Positions 5,738 to 12,297 of a stretch of 12,373 nt of DNA are shown here, piece after piece. The position numbers were made by a program, and so were the translations under genes. The first letter of the stretch is position 1. Each line of letters starts with the position of its first letter. Source of the stretch: DATLFA01 sp039934635 (GTDB lineage: Bacteria; Actinomycetota; Acidimicrobiia; Acidimicrobiales; WLNW01); the NCBI GenBank assembly GCA_039934635.1, contig JBDTLT010000164.1, positions 1 to 12,373 on the forward strand, read 5' to 3'. The notes below the pieces were generated by a model. It saw nothing but the letters and a program-made list of their open reading frames with translations. It did not search any database and was not told the DNA's origin.

Positions 5738-7542
5738 GACACTTTCGGCAGGCGCGCCAACCACCAGCCGGTCAGCGGCTCGACCGGTTGGCGGTACGCC
5801 CCACACATCGTCTCGGCCAACTCCCGCAACCGCGCTACGCGATCGCCGCTACCCGCCGCGCCCGCCCTCACCGCGGCCTGCGCCAGCTCGGCGCCGCGGT
5901 CCCAGAGCTCGTCGTCGAAGGGCACCGGCAGGCTGAGCAGTTGGCGCGCCGACAACTTGATCGCGTCGATGGCGAGCGCGCTGCCGGCCCCGAGGCGACA
6001 CGCCACCGCCGTCGCGACCGGGTTGGTGAGGGCGGCCGCCACTCGCCAGAGCCAACCATCGGGAGCACGCAGCTCGATCACCGGTGTCAACGGCACGCAA
6101 TCGCCGCGTTCGTCGACCGCGACCTCGATCACCTTCGTCTGCGTCGCAACCAACAACTTGGCGCCCTTACGCGCGTCGGCCCACGCCCGCATGCGATCGT
6201 CGAGCTCGTCGAGGTCGACCACCGGCGCGCAGAAGTCACGGCGAGCGAATCGTGACGTGCGCGTACCCCAGCCGAGGCCGAGCGGATCGATCATGCCCAC
6301 CGTGACGAGCCGCATGGCCGCGTCGGGACGGTCGGCGTGCTCGTGCGTGGCATCGACGAATCCGTAGAACTGGTCACGAAAGCCCGACGTCGCGCGACAA
6401 CCGATGCCGGCAAGGGTCTGCCCTTCCGCCAGGGTCACCGCCGGGATACCCAGCAGATCGTCGATCAGCGACGACCATCGTCCGTTGCGATCGGGCTCAC
6501 GCGCGATCGCCGGCGCAGGCGCGACCGCGCGGTCGACCCATCGAGCCACCGCGTTCGCGTTCGCAGTCCCTGTCGCGGCGCGTGGCGCGGCGCGGATCAC
6601 CGGCGCGCACACTCGCACACCGGCGTCGAATATCTGCTCGCGCGAAAACCACAGTCCTTCGAGCGATGCCTGCTCGTCGACGACACGGCGCACACCGTCG
6701 GCGTCGCGCGCGCTCAGACAAGATTGCGGTTGGATCAACAGTACGAGGCCGTCGCGCTGTGCAAGGTCGAGGCCCGTGAGTATGAACAACGCGCTCGAAT
6801 CGACGTAGCCGTGCGCAGCTTCACCGAACCGTTCGACGAGCGTCTGCGCATCACCGCGCGTTCGCGACGAGGCACGCTGCAGTTGATTCAAGAACGGCGG
6901 ATTGCCGATGACGAGTTCGAATCCTCCGTCGCCCGATGGCCACACCGCGCGGCCGTGCAGCAACGGGTCGCCGACCGCGATCCGTTGCGCAAGCCCGTCG
7001 AGTTCGCGCGCTGCGCCGCCGGGCGCCGCCGCGGCCCACAAGCGCAGCGCGGTGCGAGCCACCGCCACCGAGATGGGATCGACGTCCGCACCCCAGAGAC
7101 ACTCGACCGCGTCTGCGCGACCAAAGCCCCGAGCCTCGAGTTCGTCCGCTACTGCGATGAGGAAGATCCCACCGCCGACCGCCGGGTCACATATCGACGG
7201 GCGGGTCGTGAGGGGCAGACGATCGAGCGCGATCGCGGACAGTTGCCGGGCGACCGGGTAGGGCGTGTAGTGGGCGCCCGTGCGCCGTCGACTGGCGGGG
7301 GCGAGCAAGGCTTCGCGCGCCGTTGCCAACACGATCGACGGCGCCACTCCGTCGGGCAGGGCCGGCAGGGCTGACGCGTCATGGACAACGGCCCGTTCGG
7401 CCGCGAAGGCCATGCCAAGGCCATCTCGAGCCGACAACGCGGCGGTGATCGTCGCCAATGCATCGATCACCGAGAGCGCACTCGCGGCGGCGGCGGCCGG
7501 GAGGGCCCGGGCGTAGCGAGCGAGCGCCGCGTCGTCGTACAT
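5734..7542 (-). CDS. N6-adenine DNA methyltransferase, apparently solitary
   Basis: A 602-residue enzyme that would transfer a methyl group from SAM to adenine in a specific DNA sequence. GAHYTPYPVAR (89-99) precedes motif I DPAVGGGIFL (119-128). GADVDP (151-156) is the motif II region and binds SAM with it. NPPF (214-217) is catalytic motif IV. The C-terminal ~300 residues resemble a target-recognition region. The layout matches Eco57I/TaqI-type gamma methyltransferases. No PD-(D/E)XK-like nuclease domain is evident at the N-terminus, and no restriction gene is seen nearby, so it may be an orphan methylase; a partner outside the window is possible. ATG 7540-7542 lacks a close ribosome binding site. 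A small acidic protein precedes it and a perfect repeat lies between them. Confidence 0.88.
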   Translation of the reverse strand: MYDDAALARYARALPAAAAASALSVIDALATITAALSARDGLGMAFAAERAVVHDASALPALPDGVAPSIVLATAREALLAPASRRRTGAHYTPYPVARQLSAIALDRLPLTTRPSICDPAVGGGIFLIAVADELEARGFGRADAVECLWGADVDPISVAVARTALRLWAAAAPGGAARELDGLAQRIAVGDPLLHGRAVWPSGDGGFELVIGNPPFLNQLQRASSRTRGDAQTLVERFGEAAHGYVDSSALFILTGLDLAQRDGLVLLIQPQSCLSARDADGVRRVVDEQASLEGLWFSREQIFDAGVRVCAPVIRAAPRAATGTANANAVARWVDRAVAPAPAIAREPDRNGRWSSLIDDLLGIPAVTLAEGQTLAGIGCRATSGFRDQFYGFVDATHEHADRPDAAMRLVTVGMIDPLGLGWGTRTSRFARRDFCAPVVDLDELDDRMRAWADARKGAKLLVATQTKVIEVAVDERGDCVPLTPVIELRAPDGWLWRVAAALTNPVATAVACRLGAGSALAIDAIKLSARQLLSLPVPFDDELWDRGAELAQAAVRAGAAGSGDRVARLRELAETMCGAYRQPVEPLTGWWLARLPKVS

Positions 7543-7556
7543 CGGCGGGAGCGTAG

Positions 7557-7617
7557 GCCCGAGCGGCCCTCCGCAGCGCGACGAGGTGCAGCCCGAGCGG
7601 CCCTCCGCAGCGCGACG
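7557..7617. repeat. Perfect 27-bp direct repeat before the methyltransferase gene
   Basis: A 27-bp sequence at 7557-7583 recurs exactly at 7591-7617, a 34-bp period with a 7-bp spacer. It fills most of the 78-bp gap between the acidic-protein gene and the methyltransferase. Each copy can form a short GCGG-CCCT-CCGC hairpin. On the minus strand each copy contains GGAGGG, too far from the ATG to be its ribosome binding site. Confidence 0.9.
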
Positions 7618-7620
7618 GCG

Positions 7621-7983
7621 TCAGTACGGCAAGGCGTCTTGGCCGTCGGCGACCGCGAACTCCTCGAGCCAATCGTCGATGTCATCGACTCGATCCGGTG
7701 CCGACGCGGCCGGCGCGATGCGCCGTTGGGCGAAGGTGACCTCGGGATAGTCGTCGTCGTCGATCACGAACTCTTCGAGCGCGAACTCGGCCGGGGCGAG
7801 GGGTTCCGCGAGTACGGGCGCCTCGCCAAGCGCACTGACGGCGACCGCAGCGACGGCGGGTGCGGGTTCAGGGTCGGGCTCAGGTTCGGGGCCGGGCTGC
7901 GGTCCCGCGAACAGCGTGCGCCGGCGCGCCCGGCGCACGTTGGCGGCACGTTCGCTCGGTCTCATGTCAGCCGTTTTCGACAC
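7621..7983 (-). CDS. Small acidic Pro/Glu-rich hypothetical protein (120 aa)
   Basis: Reads from GTG 7981-7983 (alternative ATG 7963-7965, six codons later) to TGA 7621-7623. The N-terminus is strongly basic (ERAANVRRARRRTLFAG). A PEPEPDPEPAPA stretch follows, then an Ala/Val-rich part and an acidic C-terminal half with FVIDDDDYPEV and DRVDDIDDWLEEFAV. There is no signal peptide or enzyme motif. A TACATT box (7996-8001) lies 12 nt upstream, which would give an almost leaderless mRNA. It is the gene ahead of the methyltransferase on the same strand, 78 bp apart. I do not recognise it. The basic head and acidic tail could suit a DNA- or protein-binding adaptor, but that is speculation. Confidence 0.55.
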   Translation of the reverse strand: MSKTADMRPSERAANVRRARRRTLFAGPQPGPEPEPDPEPAPAVAAVAVSALGEAPVLAEPLAPAEFALEEFVIDDDDYPEVTFAQRRIAPAASAPDRVDDIDDWLEEFAVADGQDALPY

Positions 7984-8038
7984 GACACGACAACAAATGT
8001 AGAACGATCCCTACGATGATTCGAACGCCCCACCAGCG

Positions 8039-8329
8039 ATGATCAAGAAGCTCCGCAAGCGCGATGCCGAGCGACTCATTGCGGTGCTCGACGATCCGTG
8101 CGAAGAGGGCCGACTAGCGCGGTTGCGCGCCGCTACCGCGACCGCGCTGGCCCTGCTCGTCGGACGCGACGCACCGTGGAACGAGCTCGTCGAGGCGGCC
8201 GGCGCGATCGCAGGCTGGTCGCGCAACCGGGTGGAGCGCCTGCGTGACGATTCGAACGGCGACGCCGATGACGCGACGCTCGCGATCTACGAACTCATCA
8301 CCGAGTTGAACGAGACCCGTGGCCTCTGA
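8039..8329 (+). CDS. Small helical hypothetical protein (96 aa)
   Basis: Reads from ATG 8039-8041 to TGA 8327-8329. It has a basic start (MIKKLRKRDAERLIAVLDD) and continues as mostly helix-forming sequence, with WNELVEAAGAIAGWSRNRV and an acidic end. There is no membrane segment or enzyme motif. The start is 55 bp from the divergent acidic-protein gene, so the two may share a control region; a TACGAT box at 8012-8017 could be its -10. It ends 5 bp from the end of the convergent cyclase gene. No clear ribosome binding site is seen. I do not recognise the family. Confidence 0.6.
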   Translation: MIKKLRKRDAERLIAVLDDPCEEGRLARLRAATATALALLVGRDAPWNELVEAAGAIAGWSRNRVERLRDDSNGDADDATLAIYELITELNETRGL

Positions 8330-8334
8330 CGAAC

Positions 8335-8871
8335 TCAGACTCGCATGTCGGCCGAGATGAGGCGCACGATCTCGATCGGCTGGGCAAAGCCGCTGACGTG
8401 ACGCGAGCCGATGGACAGCGCTTTGGTATTGACCAAGAGCGACGACACCAGGTCGGCCGGTGCCAGCACCTCTGTCGGTTGGGCCATGTCGCAGAGGCGC
8501 GACGCCAGGTTGACCGACGCACCGATGTAGTCGTCGCCCTCGAAGAGCAATACGGGGCCTCCAGCCACGCCGGCCCGCAGCGGCAGCGGTGAACCGATCT
8601 CTTCGATGCGGCGCTCGATGTCGATGACGGCCTCGATGCCCGGCTCGGCCTCGACGGCGACCAACATCGCACCGTCGCCCAACCACTTGGCAATGCGTAC
8701 ACCGCGGCGCGACGCGATATCGCGCACGGCGCCCCGAAAGGCGCCGAGGACTTTGACTGCTTCGTCGTCGCCGTTGGCGTCGGTATAGGCGGTGAATCCG
8801 GACAGGTCGATGAACGCGAAAGTGCGATCGACTCGGGCTCCTCCACCTTGGAAATGGGCAACATCGGACAT
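8335..8871 (-). CDS. Stand-alone class III adenylate/guanylate cyclase domain protein
   Basis: A 178-residue soluble protein that is almost entirely one cyclase homology domain. The residues needed for catalysis are present. Metal-binding Asp22 is in FIDLSGFT and Asp66 in LGDGAM. Lys62 and Asp114 (DYIGASVN) are the base-recognising pair and fit ATP, giving cAMP. Asn121 and Arg125 in VNLASRL stabilise the transition state. The enzyme would work as a homodimer. No receiver, HAMP or membrane domain is attached, so input must come from elsewhere. ATG 8869-8871 is chosen over the open extension to 8955, which would overlap the divergent gene. There is no ribosome binding site. TACGGT (8880-8885), 8 nt before the ATG, would suit a leaderless mRNA. 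Confidence 0.9.
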   Translation of the reverse strand: MSDVAHFQGGGARVDRTFAFIDLSGFTAYTDANGDDEAVKVLGAFRGAVRDIASRRGVRIAKWLGDGAMLVAVEAEPGIEAVIDIERRIEEIGSPLPLRAGVAGGPVLLFEGDDYIGASVNLASRLCDMAQPTEVLAPADLVSSLLVNTKALSIGSRHVSGFAQPIEIVRLISADMRV

Positions 8872-8872
8872 T

Positions 8873-8900
8873 CGTGACAACCGTACCGTGCGTGACAACC
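8873..8900. promoter_or_regulatory. 10-bp direct repeat between cyclase and serine hydrolase genes
   Basis: CGTGACAACC occurs at 8873-8882 and again at 8891-8900, an 18-bp period. The first copy ends 1 bp before the cyclase start codon, and the pair occupies the 51-bp divergent gap. It is a candidate operator or paired activator site; the regulator is unknown. Confidence 0.45.
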
Positions 8901-8922
8901 CGCGACGCGCACCTTTTGGCCT

Positions 8923-9774
8923 ATGCGCGCTCGCTACCGTGGGCCGGTGGCCCACGCGATCGATCTCGTACTCGAGTGGCCGGTCGATGTGGTCGCGGCC
9001 GCGAGCATCATCGACGACGAGGTCGCGATCGTGGGCTCACACGAGCACCGGTTCCCGCTCGCCTCGCTCACCAAGCTCGCCACGGCGTTGGCGGTGCTCA
9101 TCGCGGTCGAGGAAGGCACCCTGGCGCTCGCCGACGACGTCGCGACGTTGCTCGAGTTGCCCGACCTCGCGCCGCTGCGCCTCGACGATCTGTTGTCGCA
9201 CTCCTCGGGCCTCGCACCCGACGCGCCGGCGCGGCGGCTCGCACCGGCCGCGCAACGGCGCATTTATTCGAACACCGGCTACGAGCTCGCCGCCGAGGCA
9301 GTAGCACGGCGCAGCGAAATCCCTTTCGCTACCTACCTTCACGACGCGGTGTTCGCGCCGCTCGCGATGCGCTCGACTGCACTGATCGGTTCACCGGCGT
9401 CGGGAGCGGTGTCGTCCATCGGCGACGTCCTGATGCTGCTGCGCGAGTTGCGAACACCGCGCCTCGTGTCGAGTGAGACCCACCAACGCATGGTGTCGCC
9501 GCGTCACGCCGGGATCAGCGGTGTGCTCCCCGGCTTCGGCCGGCAGGCCGACAACAGTTGGGGGCTCGGGCCGGAGATCCGCGACGGCAAGTCACCCCAC
9601 TGGACCGGAATGATGAACTCGCCCCGCACCTACGGACATTTCGGCCGTAGCGGCACCTTCCTATGGTTTGATCCGACGGCTCACCGGGGCGTCGTTGCGC
9701 TGACCACGCGTGAGTTCGGCAACTGGGCAATGGTCGCATGGCCCCGCCTGAGCGACGCAATATTGTCGCAGTAA
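8923..9774 (+). CDS. Beta-lactamase/class C-type serine hydrolase
   Basis: A 283-residue protein of the penicillin-binding-protein-like serine hydrolase family (class C beta-lactamases, DD-peptidases, esterases). The nucleophile motif is Ser48-Leu-Thr-Lys51 in PLASLTKLAT. LLSHSSGL (90-97) is a family landmark. Tyr115-Ser-Asn117 is the YxN motif. HFGRSG (239-244) occupies the place of the third motif (KTG/HxG), with His-x-Gly as in many non-lactamase members. There is no signal peptide, so a cytoplasmic location is implied, unlike classic DD-peptidases. This makes esterase or amide hydrolase activity plausible, but the substrate is unknown. ATG 8923 is the first start; GTG 8947 (MAHAIDLVLEW) is an alternative. 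It diverges from the cyclase gene. Confidence 0.9.
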   Translation: MRARYRGPVAHAIDLVLEWPVDVVAAASIIDDEVAIVGSHEHRFPLASLTKLATALAVLIAVEEGTLALADDVATLLELPDLAPLRLDDLLSHSSGLAPDAPARRLAPAAQRRIYSNTGYELAAEAVARRSEIPFATYLHDAVFAPLAMRSTALIGSPASGAVSSIGDVLMLLRELRTPRLVSSETHQRMVSPRHAGISGVLPGFGRQADNSWGLGPEIRDGKSPHWTGMMNSPRTYGHFGRSGTFLWFDPTAHRGVVALTTREFGNWAMVAWPRLSDAILSQ

Positions 9775-9871
9775 GGGTGTCATCTCGGGGCACTTCGTGA
9801 CGATGGATAGGGCATGTGGCCTAAGTCCGACGAATGTATTTCGACTCTGGTCGGATGCGCGCCTGCTTTGC

Positions 9872-9894
9872 CATCAATAGTGGGCATATTGATG
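9872..9894. promoter_or_regulatory. 8-bp inverted repeat upstream of the kinase gene
   Basis: CATCAATA (9872-9879) and TATTGATG (9887-9894) are perfect inverted copies around a 7-nt centre. The element lies 51 bp before the kinase start, in a 170-bp gap (9775-9944) that is visibly less GC-rich than its surroundings. TTGCCA (9868-9873) touches its left arm and could be a -35 box. It is a candidate operator; no T-run follows, so it is not a terminator. Confidence 0.45.
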
Positions 9895-9944
9895 ACGAAC
9901 ATCGTGCCATCTTGTGAAAGTCCGTCGTATGAAGAATCCGTGAG

Positions 9945-10919
9945 ATGCCCAAACTCTCCGAGCTGAAGGCCCGCAAAACCCTGATGAGCGTCGGACTCGA
10001 CGCGTCGAAATTCGAGTTGGCCTGCAGCGTGACCAACGAAGTGTGGCTCACCGAGACGCACGCGGTGCGTTTCAACAAAGCCGGCGATGGACGCTTGCGG
10101 CGCGAAGCATTTCTTTCTCGATATCTACCGGCCGAGCTCGGATATCCGCCAATCGTCGCGTACGGCGGCGAGGTCGGCGCCGATTACCTGATACTCGAAC
10201 GCCTACCCGGTCGACCGCTCGCGCATTGCTGGGCCTCGATGAGCGACAGCGCTCGACAAAACGCTGTTGCTCAACTGGCGCACCACCTTCAATTGCTGCA
10301 TCGCACGCGCACACCACCGGGATTGCCGGCGATCGAAGCGCCTCAGCTCATCCAAGCCGGCGTCGCGAAGCCCGCCGAGTCATTGATGCGAGCGATCGAA
10401 AGCGCGCGCCGTCTCCCGCATGTCGACATCACGCTCATGTCCGACGTGGCGTTGCTCGTGTACGAACACGCGCAGGCGCTCGAACCATTCGACGACACGA
10501 CATTGGTCCACGGTGATCTCACGTTCGAGAACATTCTCTGGGACGGCCGCAAGCTCACCATGCTCGACTACGAGTGGGCGCACGGCGCGCCGGCCGATGT
10601 CGATCTCGACATCTTGTTGCGCTGCTGTGCGCTGCCCTTCTTGCACGTCGCACCGGCCTACGAGCGGCTCGCGGATCCCCGCGACTACCGCAACGTTCCG
10701 GGCTGGCTGGCGCAGGCGTATCCCGCACTCTTCGAGGTACCACGACTCGGCGCGCGCCTGGTGCTCTACTCGATCTCGTTCGACATGCGCGAGCTGTTGC
10801 GGTTTCCCCCGCGGGCTTCCGCGCGCGACTTGTCGCCGCATCACCCGTTGAACCGCATGCGCCAGACTGTCGACGGACGTTCGTACATCGCCCGTTTCGC
10901 GGCTGCACTCACTCGCTGA
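9945..10919 (+). CDS. Aminoglycoside phosphotransferase (APH)/choline-kinase family protein
   Basis: A 324-residue kinase-like-fold protein that would transfer phosphate from ATP to a small molecule. The catalytic loop is LVHGDLTFENIL, with His189-Gly-Asp191 and Asn196. Asp208-Tyr-Glu210 (MLDYEWAH) is the metal-binding motif. LILERLPGRPL (82-92) is the hinge between lobes. The substrate cannot be told: the family includes antibiotic, choline, homoserine and sugar kinases, and housekeeping roles are commoner than resistance. ATG 9945 has only a weak GTGAG upstream; TATGAA (9928-9933) could be a -10 giving a very short leader. The 3' end overlaps lgt by 11 bp, tail to tail. Confidence 0.88.
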   Translation: MPKLSELKARKTLMSVGLDASKFELACSVTNEVWLTETHAVRFNKAGDGRLRREAFLSRYLPAELGYPPIVAYGGEVGADYLILERLPGRPLAHCWASMSDSARQNAVAQLAHHLQLLHRTRTPPGLPAIEAPQLIQAGVAKPAESLMRAIESARRLPHVDITLMSDVALLVYEHAQALEPFDDTTLVHGDLTFENILWDGRKLTMLDYEWAHGAPADVDLDILLRCCALPFLHVAPAYERLADPRDYRNVPGWLAQAYPALFEVPRLGARLVLYSISFDMRELLRFPPRASARDLSPHHPLNRMRQTVDGRSYIARFAAALTR

Positions 10920-11796
10920 TCTCTGCCTCGGCGTCGGACTCGATCTCGTCGTCGTCCTCATCATCACCGTGCCCGCCGTCATCTTCTTGGGCTCGTTGCC
11001 GTCGCGGCATCACCAACCACGCCCCACCACCGACGATCGCGAGCAGGCTGACCCAGACGTTGACGCGCACACCCAACAGATGGCCCGCCGGATCGACGCG
11101 CAACAACTCGACCCATAGACGGCCGACGCCATAGCCGACGACGTAGACGGCGAGCAGGCGGCCGCGAGGAACGATCTTCTTGTTGTCGAGCCACAGCAGG
11201 AACAACACGAGCGCGAGATTCCAGAGCATCTCGTAGAGGAACGTCGGTTGGAAGGCCGTATCGAGCGCATAGCGCGCCGGCCGATGCTCGGGGTCGATGC
11301 GAACCGCCCACGGCAGCGACGAAGGGCGGCCGAAGAGCTCTTGGTTGAACCAATTGCCGAGCCGTCCGATGGCTTGCGCGAGCGGCAACGCGGGCGCGAC
11401 GACGTCGACGAGATCACCGGTGTGTATCCGCATGTGTCTCGCGTAGAGCACGCCGGTGACAAGTCCCGCGACCAAGCCGCCGGGGATCCCGAGGCCACCC
11501 TGCCAGATCTTGAACACATCGAGCCAGCGTCCTTCGAACGATCGCCAATCGGTGAGCACGTGATACACGCGTGAACCGATCAGGCCCGCGGGTACCGCCC
11601 GCAAGGCCAGTGCCTGGATGAACATCGGGTCGATGTTGCGGGGCGGGCACCGCTTTTGGGCCAGCCAGACTGCGGCGAACACGCCGAGGGCGATCATCAG
11701 TCCATAGGCGCGCAATTGCAGATCGCCAATGTGGATGGCGTTGCTCGATGGACTGGGAAAGGACGCGAGCACGGCGAGCGACGATACCAGTCGCAC
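10909..11796 (-). CDS. lgt: Prolipoprotein diacylglyceryl transferase
   Basis: A polytopic membrane enzyme that attaches diacylglycerol from phosphatidylglycerol to the lipobox cysteine of prolipoproteins, the first step of lipoprotein maturation. The signature GRLGNWFNQE is at 144-153, with Arg145 matching the essential arginine. Tyr31 in RAYGLM matches the conserved early tyrosine. The motif IWQGGLGIPGG (97-107) has Pro105 where E. coli Lgt has a functional His. The C-terminus adds ~30 very acidic residues after the last membrane segment. The frame is open to 11940, but that would overlap the divergent gene. GTG 11794-11796 is chosen, with GGAGG (11800-11804) 3 nt upstream, giving 295 residues, a normal length. 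GTG 11772 is an alternative. Confidence 0.95.
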   Translation of the reverse strand: MRLVSSLAVLASFPSPSSNAIHIGDLQLRAYGLMIALGVFAAVWLAQKRCPPRNIDPMFIQALALRAVPAGLIGSRVYHVLTDWRSFEGRWLDVFKIWQGGLGIPGGLVAGLVTGVLYARHMRIHTGDLVDVVAPALPLAQAIGRLGNWFNQELFGRPSSLPWAVRIDPEHRPARYALDTAFQPTFLYEMLWNLALVLFLLWLDNKKIVPRGRLLAVYVVGYGVGRLWVELLRVDPAGHLLGVRVNVWVSLLAIVGGGAWLVMPRRQRAQEDDGGHGDDEDDDEIESDAEAEISE

Positions 11797-11829
11797 TAAC
11801 CTCCGGGGCCATCGCCCGAACGGAGACCC

Positions 11830-12297
11830 ATGCCCGTCGACACACCAACTGGCCCTGTCGCCATCACCAACCTGCTCGCCACATATGCCGAGTGCATCGA
11901 CACCGGCGATCTCCACCGCGCCGCCCGCCTGTTCACCCATGCGCAGATCAAGGTGGGCATCGGCCCGGCCGGCGCAAGCATGATCGACTCAGCGGCGCTG
12001 TTGAAGGTTTGGCAGGACAACATCATGCTCTACGCCGACGGGACGCCGCGCACCAAACATGTCATCACCAACGCGAACATCGACGTCGACGAGGCCGGCG
12101 GCATGGCCACCTGCCGTTCGTACTACACCGTGTTCCAGCAACTCGAGGGTTTCCCGCTGCAACCGATCATCGCCGGTCGCTATCACGACACGTTCGAACG
12201 CGTCGACGATGCGTGGCGATGGAGTTTCCGCGACTACACACTCGTCGATCTCGTCGGTGACCTCTCACGGCACCTGCGAATGGAGGTTCAGCTGTGA
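11830..12297 (+). CDS. SnoaL/NTF2-like domain protein
   Basis: A 155-residue single-domain protein of the SnoaL-like/NTF2 superfamily, a cone-shaped alpha+beta fold used for isomerases, hydratases, dehydratases and small-ligand binding. ITNLLATYAECIDTGDLHRAARLF (split here as the first helices, residues 12-35) is the usual start. GRYHDTFERVDDAWRW followed by SFRDY (116-136) is the usual last hairpin. ATG 11830 has GGAG 5 nt upstream. Its stop overlaps the GTG of a short-chain dehydrogenase by 4 bp (GTGA), so the two are translationally coupled and probably act on the same pathway, such as catabolism of a lipid, steroid or aromatic. The reaction is not identified. Only 33 bp separate it from the divergent lgt start. 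Confidence 0.85.
   Translation: MPVDTPTGPVAITNLLATYAECIDTGDLHRAARLFTHAQIKVGIGPAGASMIDSAALLKVWQDNIMLYADGTPRTKHVITNANIDVDEAGGMATCRSYYTVFQQLEGFPLQPIIAGRYHDTFERVDDAWRWSFRDYTLVDLVGDLSRHLRMEVQL

Noticed and set aside
6337..7374. Plus-strand 345-codon frame opposite the methyltransferase
   Set aside because: Arg-rich, no motifs; the opposite strand has intact methyltransferase motifs I and IV.
8872..8955. N-terminal extension of the cyclase
   Set aside because: It would overlap the divergent hydrolase start and is Arg-rich and low in family-like sequence.
9780..10061. Minus-strand 93-codon frame across the kinase upstream gap
   Set aside because: It overlaps the 5' end of the kinase gene antisense and shows no motif or clear RBS.
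11797..11940. N-terminal extension of Lgt
   Set aside because: It would overlap the SnoaL-like gene, and GGAGG sits just before GTG 11796.
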